Assembly (NCBI GenBank): GCA_934249275.1
Contig: CAKQKT010000018.1
Span: 1 to 22,853 of the forward strand
Direction: 5' to 3'
Length of the DNA stretch: 22,853 bases
From: an uncultured Sutterella sp.
Lineage (GTDB): Bacteria > Pseudomonadota > Gammaproteobacteria > Burkholderiales > Burkholderiaceae_F
The notes beneath the pieces were generated by a model. The model ran no database searches, was not told where the DNA came from, and saw nothing but the letters and a program-made list of their open reading frames with translations. The position numbers and the translations under genes are program-made. This document shows positions 7,114-14,596 of this stretch, piece after piece (within the stretch, counting starts at the first letter, position 1; each line of letters starts with the position of its first letter).

Positions 7114-7715
7114 CACCAGCCCCAGACGTCGCGAAGCAGCTTGTGCATCTGCACGAGCGCCTTTCCGCGATGGCTAACGCGATTCTTTTCTTCAGCCGTC
7201 AGTTCTGCGGCAGTGCGGCCGAATTCAGGAACGAAGAAGTGCGGATCGTAGCCAAAGCCGCCGTCTCCGGCCGGCGCATCACAGATCTCGCCATTCCAAC
7301 GGCCGACAGCCACAAGCGGTTCGGGATCGTCAGGCGCTCGAACCGCCGTCAGCACGCAGGTATAGTGCGCGCTGCGATCGGATTTCCCCTGAAGCTTCTC
7401 AACCAGAAGACGATTGTTGGCGGCATCATCGCTCGGCTCACCGGCAAAACGTGCGGAATACACGCCGGGCATGCCGTTCAGGGCATTGACGCAAATGCCC
7501 GAGTCGTCGGCCATGGCGGGACGCCCCGTGACTTTCGCCGCATGCCGGGCCTTGGCCAGACAGTTCTCAACGAACGTACCGAAAGGTTCGGGACAGGACT
7601 CGACGCCGAGAGCACCCTGATTGATGACTTCAACGCCGAGTTCTGCGAACATGGCCTGAAATTCACGAAGCTTGCCCTTGTTGTTGGAAGCGAGCACAAG
7701 AGACTTTTCCATCAT
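7113..7715 (-). CDS. rdgB: RdgB, dITP/XTP pyrophosphatase
   Basis: Hydrolyses non-canonical purine triphosphates (dITP, ITP, XTP) to monophosphates, keeping them out of DNA and RNA. Of 200 residues, typical for the HAM1/RdgB family. Family motifs are the N-terminal substrate loop ASNNKGKLREF, the metal-binding centre ADDSGICV around residue 70, the GVYSARFAG segment, GGFGYDP, and SHRGKAL near the C-terminus. GGAGAG lies five bases before the ATG at 7715; the second codon is also ATG. It starts 9 bases after the rph stop and shares its own stop with the hemW start, so the three genes form an operon. Confidence 0.95.
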   Translation of the reverse strand: MMEKSLVLASNNKGKLREFQAMFAELGVEVINQGALGVESCPEPFGTFVENCLAKARHAAKVTGRPAMADDSGICVNALNGMPGVYSARFAGEPSDDAANNRLLVEKLQGKSDRSAHYTCVLTAVRAPDDPEPLVAVGRWNGEICDAPAGDGGFGYDPHFFVPEFGRTAAELTAEEKNRVSHRGKALVQMHKLLRDVWGW

Positions 7716-7724
7716 GCTCTCTCC

Positions 7725-8459
7725 TTATTCGAATGCCGCACGCTGGAGCACCATGATTTCCATGTTGCCCTTTTCAGCGAGACGCAGCAATTCGTCGAGC
7801 TCCGCACGACTGAAGGCTGCGCCTTCGGCCGTCCCCTGAATTTCCACAAAGCGGCCTTCGCCCGTCATCACGACATTCATGTCGGTGTCGCTGCCGCTAT
7901 CCTCGACGTAATTGAGATCAAGCACGGGATGCCCGTCAACGACGCCGGCCGACACGGCGCTCACCTGCGTGACAATAGGATCTTCAGTAAGCAAGCCCTT
8001 TTCAAGCATCCCGTTCACGGCGTCTCGAAGAGCAACCCAGGCGCCTGAAATAGAAGCGCAGCGCGTGCCGCCGTCAGCCTGCAAAACATCACAGTCAATT
8101 TGAATCGTGAATTCGCCGAGCTTCCTGCGGTCAACCGCCGCCCGCAGGCTGCGGCCGATCAGACGCTGAATCTCCTGCGTGCGTCCGGACTGCTTGCCCT
8201 TGACGGCTTCGCGATCGCATCGCGTGCCCGTGGACCTCGGCAGAAGACCATATTCGGCCGTCACCCAGCCTTCTCCCTTGCCCATAAGAAAGCGGGGGAC
8301 GCCGGGCGTCACGGTCGCCGTGCAGAGAACACGAGTGTCGCCTGCCGAAACAAGCACGCTGCCCTCGGCATATTTCGTAAAGCCGCGGCTGAAGCTGAGC
8401 GGGCGAAGCTCATCGGAACGGCGCCCGTCATGGCGGGCAAAATCTTGTACTTGAGTCAT
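7725..8459 (-). CDS. rph: RNase PH
   Basis: Phosphorolytic 3'-5' exoribonuclease that trims tRNA precursors; forms a hexamer in the cytoplasm. The 244 residues cover the whole family. Characteristic blocks are GRRSDELRP at the N-terminus, the phosphate-binding region [32 protein letters not shown], then [20 protein letters not shown] ribosome site (GGAG, nine bases upstream) precedes the ATG. First gene of the rph-rdgB-hemW operon, divergent from yicC across 182 bases. In E. coli rph also neighbours yicC in divergent orientation, so this pairing is old and conserved. Confidence 0.95.
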   Translation of the reverse strand: MTQVQDFARHDGRRSDELRPLSFSRGFTKYAEGSVLVSAGDTRVLCTATVTPGVPRFLMGKGEGWVTAEYGLLPRSTGTRCDREAVKGKQSGRTQEIQRLIGRSLRAAVDRRKLGEFTIQIDCDVLQADGGTRCASISGAWVALRDAVNGMLEKGLLTEDPIVTQVSAVSAGVVDGHPVLDLNYVEDSGSDTDMNVVMTGEGRFVEIQGTAEGAAFSRAELDELLRLAEKGNMEIMVLQRAAFE

Positions 8460-8493
8460 GTCAAAACACTCCGGAGTTACGATATCAACTGCC

Positions 8494-8522
8494 GTTATGC
8501 TACCTCAATGCCGGACTTGCAA
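8494..8522 (-). promoter_or_regulatory. rph: Candidate rph promoter
   Basis: On the minus strand TTGCAA (8517-8522) and CATAAC (8494-8499) are spaced by 17 bases, each matching four of six sigma-70 consensus positions. The predicted start near 8487 gives a leader of about 28 bases containing the rph ribosome site. On the opposite strand a TACAAT at 8560-8565 could be the -10 of yicC, but I see no matching -35. Confidence 0.4.
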
Positions 8523-8641
8523 ACGAGCCGCGTAATAAAAGAAAGATCTGCAAAAGGATTACAATGGCGACGCCTGCCGCAGCATGATCCTCAACCTGCG
8601 GTGCATTCCGATTTACAGCCATTACAGATGGAGATCCTCCA

Positions 8642-9541
8642 ATGACCGTTGCCAGCATGACCGGCTATGCCGTCGCCTCGGGCGCCACGCCGCTCGGAAC
8701 CGTGACCCTTGAATGCCGTTCCGTCAATTCCCGCTTTCTCGACCTGACGCTTCGTCTCAACGAAGACCTCCGCTTTGCAGATCCCCTGATCCGCGAAACC
8801 ATTCAGAAGCGCATCGCCCGCGGCAAAGTGGAAATTCGCGGCTACATCACCCCGGACGAAAACGCCGCCCCCGCCCGCATCAATACCGCCGTTCTCAGCC
8901 GAATCGTCGAAATGCAGCGCACCGTTCGCGAAGCCGTTCCCAACGCCCGCGAACTTTCCGTTTCGGATCTTCTGTCGATGCCGGGCGTCATGGTGAACGA
9001 CCGAATCGATCAGGATGCCGTCTCCAGCGCCGTCCTCGCCGTTCTCCACAACGCCCTCGACGCCTTCACCGCCTCTCGCGCCCGCGAAGGCGAAGCGCTC
9101 GCCAACGTGCTTCTCAACAACTGCCAGCAGATTGAAGACGTCGTCACTGAAGTCAAGGGCCGTCTTCCCGACATTCTGGCTCACATTGAAGGCAAGCTTC
9201 AGGAACGTCTCGAAAATGCGCTCAGCACCGCCCTCACCGAAACAAGCACGCTCACCCGCGAAGAAATCAGCGACCGCATCCGTCAGGAAGTGACGCTCTA
9301 TGCCATGCGCATGGACGTTGAAGAAGAAATCAACCGCCTCTACACGCACGTCGCAGAAGTCCGCCGCATTCTGAAGAAGGGCGGCGCCGTCGGCCGCCGC
9401 CTCGACTTTGTCGTTCAGGAAATGAACCGCGAAGCCAACACGCTCGGCTCCAAGGCCGCCGCCATCGAAATGACGAACGCCTCTCTGGCTCTCAAGGTCG
9501 TCATCGAACAGATGCGCGAGCAGATCCAGAACCTCGAATAA
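8642..9541 (+). CDS. yicC: YicC family endoribonuclease
   Basis: YicC proteins are metal-dependent endoribonucleases; in E. coli YicC affects degradation of the small RNA RyhB. The start MTVASMTGYA is the family signature, followed by ECRSVNSRFLDL and RGKVEIRG in the N-terminal domain (about residues 1-155). The C-terminal DUF1732-type domain ends with the conserved KKGGAVGRRLDFVVQEMNRE and ANTLGSKA. The 299 residues are full length. GGAG eight bases before the ATG supports the start. Divergent from rph and followed by gmk after 164 bases that include an imperfect hairpin. Confidence 0.93.
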   Translation: MTVASMTGYAVASGATPLGTVTLECRSVNSRFLDLTLRLNEDLRFADPLIRETIQKRIARGKVEIRGYITPDENAAPARINTAVLSRIVEMQRTVREAVPNARELSVSDLLSMPGVMVNDRIDQDAVSSAVLAVLHNALDAFTASRAREGEALANVLLNNCQQIEDVVTEVKGRLPDILAHIEGKLQERLENALSTALTETSTLTREEISDRIRQEVTLYAMRMDVEEEINRLYTHVAEVRRILKKGGAVGRRLDFVVQEMNREANTLGSKAAAIEMTNASLALKVVIEQMREQIQNLE

Positions 9542-9570
9542 GACGATTTCTCGAGTTTCGTAAAAAACAT

Positions 9571-9604
9571 GGGGAGACGACGCCACAAACGGTGCCGCCT
9601 CCCT
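9571..9604. terminator. Imperfect hairpin between yicC and gmk
   Basis: Arms 9571-9584 and 9591-9604 pair around a 6-base loop. Plus-strand RNA has two A/C mismatches and its downstream sequence is TTAAAATATT, with a run of seven T only about 20 bases later. Minus-strand RNA pairs slightly better (one C/A mismatch) and is followed three bases later by six T. It probably ends yicC transcription weakly and may stop antisense transcription better. Confidence 0.45.
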
Positions 9605-9705
9605 TAAAATATTGACCTTTCATTTTTTTGACCGGCTTTTGCGAGCCGGACTGCGGCGATGCGTCTCATGCGGCTTGCATTGCCCGCCTTCGATGGAGAA
9701 CACGA

Positions 9706-10353
9706 ATGTCCTGTGAATCCGCTGCCCGTCCGCTGCACGCCGGCAGGCTGTTTCTCGTGACGGCACCTTCGGGCGCCGGCAAGTCTTCGCTCGTCAATGC
9801 GCTTCTCAAGCTCGAGCCGACGCTCAAGCTCTCCATCTCGCACACGACCCGTCAGCCCCGCCCCGGCGAAGTCAACGGCCGCGAATACCATTTCGTGAGC
9901 GAGCCCGAATTCCTCGCCATGCGCGAGCGCGGCGAATTCCTCGAATCCGCCCTTGTGCACGGCAACTACTACGGCACCAGCCGCATCTGGATTGAAGGCC
10001 AGATGGCGCAGGGCAACGACGTTCTGCTCGAAATCGACTGGCAGGGCGCCCGTCAGGTCCGCGAACGCTTCAGCGGCACCGTCGGCATCTTCATTCTGCC
10101 GCCGTCCATCGAAGCTCTCGAATGGCGTCTGCACCACCGCGGCACGGATTCCGAGCAGACGATCACGCGCCGACTGCTTGGCGCAGGTGCCGAAATGTCG
10201 CATGCGCCCGAATTCGAGTACGTTATAATCAACGAAGATTTTGACACGGCGCTTTCCCAGATGCAGGCCGTGGTTGTTGCAAGCCGCCTCGCCTTCGGTC
10301 AGCAGGCCGTCCGCCACCGCGATCAGTTCGCCTCGCTCGGCATTCCGCTCTGA
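9706..10353 (+). CDS. gmk: Guanylate kinase
   Basis: Phosphorylates GMP to GDP, feeding GTP and (p)ppGpp synthesis. The P-loop is [12 protein letters not shown] at about residues 18-29, followed by the GMP-binding block [19 protein letters not shown] and [14 protein letters not shown] length of 215 residues is typical. I chose the ATG at 9706 because GGAGA lies about 8 bases upstream and the family starts shortly before the P-loop; a longer frame from 9628 adds 26 residues with no family character. It leads a set gmk-rpoZ-spoT, the standard proteobacterial order, 54 bases ahead of rpoZ. Confidence 0.95.
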   Translation: MSCESAARPLHAGRLFLVTAPSGAGKSSLVNALLKLEPTLKLSISHTTRQPRPGEVNGREYHFVSEPEFLAMRERGEFLESALVHGNYYGTSRIWIEGQMAQGNDVLLEIDWQGARQVRERFSGTVGIFILPPSIEALEWRLHHRGTDSEQTITRRLLGAGAEMSHAPEFEYVIINEDFDTALSQMQAVVVASRLAFGQQAVRHRDQFASLGIPL

Positions 10354-10407
10354 CCCTCACGTCAAACCGCCGCTTTTCCTGTTTTTTCTATCTACCCAGC
10401 AAACAAA

Positions 10408-10608
10408 ATGGCCCGTATTACTGTTGAAGACTGCCTGAAGAAGATCCCGAACCGCTTCCAGATGGTTCTCGTGGCTGCCTACCGCGCCCGTCATCTGACG
10501 CAGGGCTACGCCCCGAAGGTCGAAGCCAAGGACAAGCCCGCCGTCATTGCCCTCCGTGAAATCGCCAAGGGTGAAGTCGGACTCGAAATGTTGAAGCGCG
10601 TGCCGTAA
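10408..10608 (+). CDS. rpoZ: RNA polymerase omega subunit
   Basis: Small subunit that helps assemble and stabilise the beta' subunit and, in proteobacteria, contributes to one ppGpp binding site on RNA polymerase. The 66 residues show the family signature [17 protein letters not shown] and a C-terminal [11 protein letters not shown]. No clear Shine-Dalgarno is visible before the ATG (GCAAACAAAATG), so translation may rely on coupling or on an A-rich leader. Followed by a strong intrinsic terminator and then spoT. Confidence 0.96.
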   Translation: MARITVEDCLKKIPNRFQMVLVAAYRARHLTQGYAPKVEAKDKPAVIALREIAKGEVGLEMLKRVP

Positions 10609-10637
10609 ACTGTTAATTACGCATCACGCTTTCATCA

Positions 10638-10685
10638 GGTCAGGCACGTTTTGCCGCGAAAGCCGGCGAAACGCCTGACCTTTTT
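10638..10685 (+). terminator. Intrinsic terminator between rpoZ and spoT
   Basis: GGTCAGG (10638-10644) pairs with CCTGACC (10674-10680) and, after a two-base bulge, CGTTT pairs with AAACG, with a smaller GCCG/CGGC stem inside. Five T follow directly (10681-10685). It begins 30 bases past the rpoZ stop and 94 bases before the chosen spoT start, so spoT needs readthrough or its own promoter. Confidence 0.8.
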
Positions 10686-10778
10686 GCATTCAGGGCGGTC
10701 GCGAATACGATGCGACGGGAGTCGAAGAAGCTCCTGCGCAGACCGAATCCCTCCTCATTTGTACGGAATCCTTGTGCT

Positions 10779-13136
10779 ATGACAGCCGAGCAAATTCAAT
10801 ATCCCGACGACCTCTACGCCACAAGCGAAGACGGTAAGACGCAAACGCCTCAGCCCATTCCTGCACGCAAGTCCGTTTCCGCCGCTCCGGTTGTAAAAGC
10901 TCCCGTCACGGCCGTTGCGCCGGCAGCCATGCCCGAAGCCGACCTTCCGCTCTTTACTCCAAAGGCGCCGACGGCCATTGCCACGGCCTCCTCGCTCGTC
11001 GAGCTCTGCCGCCAGTACCTCTCCACGCCCGACGTCGAAAAGATCCGCGAGGCCTATCGCTACGCCGACGCAGCTCATCTCGGCCAATTCCGCAAGTCGG
11101 GCGAGCCCTACATCACCCATCCGATCGCCGTCGCCTCCATCCTCGCCTCCTGGCGCATGGATGCGGCAACCATTCAGGCCGGCCTCATGCACGACGTTCT
11201 GGAGGATACCGGGACGAGCAAGCTGGAAATGGCTGAGAAATTCGGCATCGAAGTCGCCGAACTCGTCGACGGCGTAAGCAAGCTCGACAAGCTTCGCTTT
11301 TCGTCCGCCGCCGCAGCTCAAGCCGAAAGCTTCCGCAAGATGCTGCTCGCCATGTCCCGAGACCTGCGCGTCATCATTGTGAAGCTTGCCGACCGCGTGC
11401 ATAACATGCGCACGCTCGGCGTCATGCGCCCCGAAAAGTGCGCCCGCATCGCCAAGGAAACGCTCGACATCTACGTACCGATCGCGCATCAGCTCGGCAT
11501 GAACAACGTTTTCCGAGAACTGCAGGAGCTCAGCTTTGCGAACCGCTATCCGCTCCGCTACAAGGTGCTCTACGAGAACGTGCTTCTGATGCGCAACAAC
11601 CGCCGCGCCGTTCTTGAACGTATTCTGAACGAGACCAAGGCCTTCCTTCCGAAGCAAGACATCCGCGCCCGCATCATCGGCCGCGACAAGACGATCTACG
11701 GCATCTACAACAAGATGCGCGAAAATCATCAGTCTTTTTCCGATGCACTCGACATCTACGGCTTCCGCGTCATCGTGCGCTCGGTCAACGACTGCTACCT
11801 CGCGCTCGGCGCCCTCCACCGCCTGTACAAGCCCGTTCACCGCCGCTTCAAGGACTTCATCGCAATCCCGAAGCTCAACGGCTACCAAAGTCTGCATACG
11901 ACCGTGATTGGTCCGTACGGCACCCCGGTCGAATTTCAGATCCGCACCGAGCAGATGCACCAGGTAGCCGAAAACGGCATTCTCACGCAGTGGATGTTCA
12001 AGAACGACTTCGACTCCAGCGATATCAAATCTCGTACTGCCGCATGGCTCCAAAGCCTGATGGAAATTCAGCGCACCAGTCTCGACAGCAACGAGTTCAT
12101 CGAGAACATTAAGGTCGACCTCTTCCCGAACCGCCTCTACGCCTTCACGCCGAAGGGCAAGATCATCTCGCTGCCCAAGGGCGGAACGCCAGTCGACTTT
12201 GCGTACCAAATTCACACGGACGTCGGCAACCATACCAAGGCATGCCGCATCAACGGCGAGGAGCTTCCGCTTTCCACCCAGCTGCACAACGGAGACATGG
12301 TGGAAATCATTACCTCTCCCGCGGCGAGCCCAAGCCCTGAATGGCTCGACTTCATCCACTCGGGCCGAGCCCGAGCCGAAATCCGCCAGTATCTTCGCAA
12401 CTGCCGCTTCGACGAAGCCGCACGCCTGGGCCGCGATGTCCTCGAGCACCTTGCACAAGGCAATCACCTGTCGCTTGACGCCATTCCCGACACCGTCTGG
12501 CAGAAGGTTCAAAATGAGCTGGATGTCGACAACCGCGAATCGCTCTACGCCTCCATCGGCCTCGGAAAGGATCTTCCCGCCACCGTCATTCACCGTCTCG
12601 TCCGCCTGATGCAGGATACGGAGAAAGAAGCCTTTGCCGCCGCTCCTCTTCCTGAAATCGTGATCCGCGGCAACGAAGGCGTTGCCGTCGAACTCTCGAA
12701 GTGCTGCCACCCGATTCCGGGCGACAAAATCGTCGGCTTCAGCCGAGCCGGACACGGTCTGGTCATCCATCGCGCCGACTGCCCGCACGTCGAGCGCGGC
12801 CGCAAGACCGATCCGTCACGCTGGGTTGACGTTCAGTGGGCTCCCGATCAGCGCAACGCCTACTTTGCCGTGCCGCTCGAAATTCGCGTCGAAGATCCGC
12901 ACGCCTCAATTGCTCAGGTGGCGACCAGCGTTGCTGAGGCCAACTCCAACATCGTCGGCATGATGATCGACGACGAAGACGCTCAGAAGTTCATTCGCAT
13001 CACAATTCAGGTGCGCGACCGCGGCCATCTGATGCACGTCATGCGCACGATTCGTCAGAACGCCAACGTTGAACAGGTGAAGCGCGTTTTCGAAGCAGGC
13101 ATTCCGTCCGACCGACGCCGCCAGCCTCGACACTAG
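10779..13136 (+). CDS. spoT: SpoT/RelA-type (p)ppGpp hydrolase/synthetase
   Basis: Bifunctional stringent-response enzyme. Domains in order: a variable 60-residue N-terminus rich in Pro/Ala; HD hydrolase with QFRKSGEPYITHP, H138-D139 and E142-D143 (HDVLED) and DRVHNMRTLG, all intact; synthetase with R302/K304 (GRDKTIYGIYNKM), NGYQSLHTTV, QIRTEQM; TGS from about 447 (LFPNRLYAFTPKG); a Cys motif CCHPIPGD at 642; and a C-terminal ACT domain. R356-F357-K358-D359 fits the RxKD type of bifunctional SpoT/Rel enzymes. The usual AAHW after the synthetase core is LTQW (402-405). The start at 10779 (GGAA upstream) gives 785 residues; a frame from 10710 adds 23 atypical residues. Next to rpoZ as in other proteobacteria. 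Confidence 0.94.
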   Translation: MTAEQIQYPDDLYATSEDGKTQTPQPIPARKSVSAAPVVKAPVTAVAPAAMPEADLPLFTPKAPTAIATASSLVELCRQYLSTPDVEKIREAYRYADAAHLGQFRKSGEPYITHPIAVASILASWRMDAATIQAGLMHDVLEDTGTSKLEMAEKFGIEVAELVDGVSKLDKLRFSSAAAAQAESFRKMLLAMSRDLRVIIVKLADRVHNMRTLGVMRPEKCARIAKETLDIYVPIAHQLGMNNVFRELQELSFANRYPLRYKVLYENVLLMRNNRRAVLERILNETKAFLPKQDIRARIIGRDKTIYGIYNKMRENHQSFSDALDIYGFRVIVRSVNDCYLALGALHRLYKPVHRRFKDFIAIPKLNGYQSLHTTVIGPYGTPVEFQIRTEQMHQVAENGILTQWMFKNDFDSSDIKSRTAAWLQSLMEIQRTSLDSNEFIENIKVDLFPNRLYAFTPKGKIISLPKGGTPVDFAYQIHTDVGNHTKACRINGEELPLSTQLHNGDMVEIITSPAASPSPEWLDFIHSGRARAEIRQYLRNCRFDEAARLGRDVLEHLAQGNHLSLDAIPDTVWQKVQNELDVDNRESLYASIGLGKDLPATVIHRLVRLMQDTEKEAFAAAPLPEIVIRGNEGVAVELSKCCHPIPGDKIVGFSRAGHGLVIHRADCPHVERGRKTDPSRWVDVQWAPDQRNAYFAVPLEIRVEDPHASIAQVATSVAEANSNIVGMMIDDEDAQKFIRITIQVRDRGHLMHVMRTIRQNANVEQVKRVFEAGIPSDRRRQPRH

Positions 13137-13152
13137 CCTCATTCACTGATAT

Positions 13153-13193
13153 GCAAAAAGGCCGGAACGTTTTGCAGCTCCGGCCTTTTTTGC
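13153..13193. terminator. Bidirectional terminator between spoT and greB
   Basis: GCAAAAAGGCCGGA and TCCGGCCTTTTTTGC form a GC-rich stem flanked by A and T runs, so it gives a U-tract in both directions. It lies between the convergent stops of spoT (13136) and greB (13206) and should serve both. Confidence 0.92.
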
Positions 13194-13205
13194 ACTCATC
13201 GCTCA

Positions 13206-13763
13206 TCAGCGAGGCTGTTTGCTCGTATACGTGACCTCCAGAATTTCCAGCGTCTCCACGCCGGCAGGATGCGTCACGGTTGCGGGCGTAGGAAGCTTCA
13301 CCTCGTCACCTTCGCGCGCCTTCAGAAAAACACGGGCAATCGGACTGATCCAGCTCACATCGCCATGATTAGCATCCGCCTCATCGATTCCGACAATGCG
13401 GATCTTGTGCTCCTCACCGTTCTGGTCACAGTAAAGCACGGTTGCGCCAAAGAAAATCTGATCCGTCGGAGGACGTGAATCCGGATCCACGACTTCGGCC
13501 GATTCTATGCGTTTGTTCAAAAAGCGGATGCGGCGATCAATTTCGCGCAATCGACGCTTGCCGTACTGATAGTCGCCGTTCTCGCTACGGTCGCCGTTGC
13601 TCGCCGCCCAGGCAACAACATTGACGACCTCCGGACGCTCAACGTTTACCAAATGCTCGCGCTCGTCAAGCAGCCTCCTGTAGCAGGCAGGCGTCATGTA
13701 GTTCTTCGTATTGGGCGGGAGGCCCGGAAGCTTGACCTCGTCGTCATCATTTTCGTCAGCCAT
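13206..13763 (-). CDS. greB: Transcript cleavage factor GreB
   Basis: Binds the RNA polymerase secondary channel and stimulates cleavage of backtracked RNA. The coiled-coil tip carries the catalytic acids in NGDRSENGDYQYGKRR (D58 and E61), and the block RLREIDRRIRFLNKRIE that distinguishes GreB from GreA is clear. The C-terminal FKBP-like domain includes FFGATVLY, RIVGIDEAD and SPIARVFLKAREGD. I chose the ATG at 13763 (GGAGAG six bases upstream), giving 185 residues; the frame opens at 13838 but the extra residues are not family-like. Compared with E. coli GreB (about 158 residues) it has an acidic N-terminal extension of some 20 residues (MADENDDDEVKL). Confidence 0.93.
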   Translation of the reverse strand: MADENDDDEVKLPGLPPNTKNYMTPACYRRLLDEREHLVNVERPEVVNVVAWAASNGDRSENGDYQYGKRRLREIDRRIRFLNKRIESAEVVDPDSRPPTDQIFFGATVLYCDQNGEEHKIRIVGIDEADANHGDVSWISPIARVFLKAREGDEVKLPTPATVTHPAGVETLEILEVTYTSKQPR

Positions 13764-13848
13764 GCGATCTCTCCGAAAATTCTCCGTCACATTAGCCAGA
13801 AATGCACTCATCAGCCATTTCTGGAAAACTGAACGCAATTCATGCGCG

Positions 13849-13882
13849 AAAAAAAATCCCGCTACGGCAAAACCGTACGGGA
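13849..13882 (-). terminator. Terminator of the tRNA-Ala transcript
   Basis: On the minus strand TCCCG-TACGG pairs with CCGTA-(G)-CGGGA around a TTTTG loop with one bulged G, followed directly by eight T (13849-13856). It starts 15 bases after the tRNA CCA end, so the tRNA is probably transcribed alone and not with greB. Confidence 0.85.
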
Positions 13883-13897
13883 CTTCTTAAAGGTCTT

Positions 13898-13973
13898 TGG
13901 TGGAGAGGAGGAGGATCGAACTCCCGACCTCTGCATTGCGAACGCAGCGCTCTCCCAGCTGAGCTACCCCCCC
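13898..13973 (-). tRNA. tRNA-Ala (anticodon CGC)
   Basis: A 76-nt cloverleaf with encoded CCA (13898-13900). Acceptor arm is seven G paired with CCTCTCC, including the G3-U70 wobble that is the alanine identity element and a second G5-U68 wobble. D-arm is GCTC/GAGC, the anticodon stem CTGCG/TGCAG with loop TTCGCAA, and the T-arm GGGAG-TTCGATC-CTCCT. The anticodon is CGC at 13938-13940, reading GCG. A GC-rich genome that uses GCG often would benefit from this isoacceptor. Confidence 0.95.
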
Positions 13974-13985
13974 AGGAACCTTTTT

Positions 13986-14019
13986 TTCACCTGTACTTCG
14001 TTGCCGAAGCACAGGTGAA
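13986..14019 (-). repeat. 15-bp inverted repeat upstream of tRNA-Ala
   Basis: TTCACCTGTACTTCG (13986-14000) and CGAAGCACAGGTGAA (14005-14019) flank a 4-base loop. One position is A/C in plus-strand RNA but G-U in minus-strand RNA, so the hairpin is complete in the tRNA direction, with a GCAA tetraloop. The adjacent T-run lies on the wrong side for a terminator on either strand. It could be an operator or a structured leader. Confidence 0.7.
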
Positions 14020-14044
14020 GTATTCTGCACCTTTGCCGTTCGGG

Positions 14045-14067
14045 TGAAAATACCGTAAACGCGGTAT
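14045..14067 (-). terminator. Short hairpin after the VOC gene
   Basis: On the minus strand ATACCG-CGTTTA-CGGTAT is followed by TTTTC, two bases past the stop codon of the VOC-fold gene. The 6-bp stem is short, so this is a weak terminator candidate. Confidence 0.4.
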
Positions 14068-14068
14068 G

Positions 14069-14467
14069 TTACTTCTTCCAACGACCGCAACGAAGCACGA
14101 CTCGGTAGCCGTCAGGATCCTCGAAAGTGGCCGTGCCTTCGTCTGCATAAAGCTGAGGCGGCGTCACCTGCTGATAGCCGGCTTCAAAAAGTGCCTTGAG
14201 GCGCTTCTGCCAGTATTCGCCTTCGGGAATGCAGAAGACCACGAAATGCTCCGGCGTCGGAGCCGGCGGCACCACGCTCTCGTCGCGGCGTGCCGTGAAT
14301 TCGAACTGGTAGGGCCAATCGCGATGACCGAGAATCACGCCGTCCCATCCCTGCTGGTTGTCGAAGCGGTCGAGAACTTCAAAACCTAAGCCGTCGACGT
14401 AGAACGAAAGAACGGCTTCAAGATGGTTGGTCGGACGGGAAAGTCTGAGTTTCGGCTGTGCATCCAT
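14069..14467 (-). CDS. VOC-fold (glyoxalase/bleomycin-resistance-like) protein
   Basis: A 132-residue single-domain protein with the paired beta-alpha-beta-beta-beta pattern of the vicinal oxygen chelate superfamily. The N-terminal module has RPTNHLEAVLSFYVDGLGFE (starting near residue 11) and the second module ends with FEDPDGYRVVL, where the Glu position often binds metal. The RPTNxL start and the HFVVFCIP block recall Bacillus YycE-like members, whose substrate is unknown. I cannot assign a reaction. AGGAG eight bases before the ATG supports the start. It is divergent from pepA and followed by tRNA-Ala on the same strand; the neighbours give no functional clue. Confidence 0.85.
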   Translation of the reverse strand: MDAQPKLRLSRPTNHLEAVLSFYVDGLGFEVLDRFDNQQGWDGVILGHRDWPYQFEFTARRDESVVPPAPTPEHFVVFCIPEGEYWQKRLKALFEAGYQQVTPPQLYADEGTATFEDPDGYRVVLRCGRWKK

Positions 14468-14525
14468 GGGAAGACTCCTAAAAGCTAATTCTCTTCATTA
14501 TGGGACAGAGCAGGACGAAATGCCA

Positions 14526-14555
14526 TTGACCTTAGGGATAGTTAGAATGAATAAT
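14526..14555 (+). promoter_or_regulatory. pepA: Candidate pepA promoter
   Basis: TTGACC (14526-14531) and AATAAT (14550-14555) are 18 bases apart, each matching five of six sigma-70 consensus bases. The predicted start near 14562 leaves a leader of about 35 bases before the ATG at 14597, and almost none before the ATG at 14567. Confidence 0.55.
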
Positions 14556-14596
14556 CATCGGCTTCAATGCCCCACGCATTTTTTCGGACCCATTCC

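Noticed and set aside
8591..9586. 331-codon minus-strand frame opposite yicC
   Set aside because: Low-complexity Gly/Ala/Phe/Asp translation typical of a shadow frame. The antisense-facing hairpin at 9571-9604 lies at its upstream (5') end, so it does not support this frame as a gene.
10755..12788. 677-codon open frame antisense to spoT
   Set aside because: A shadow of a strongly biased coding frame. Its composition (Val/Ala/Glu/His-rich, no domains) is typical of antisense artefacts, and the plus-strand SpoT is unambiguous.
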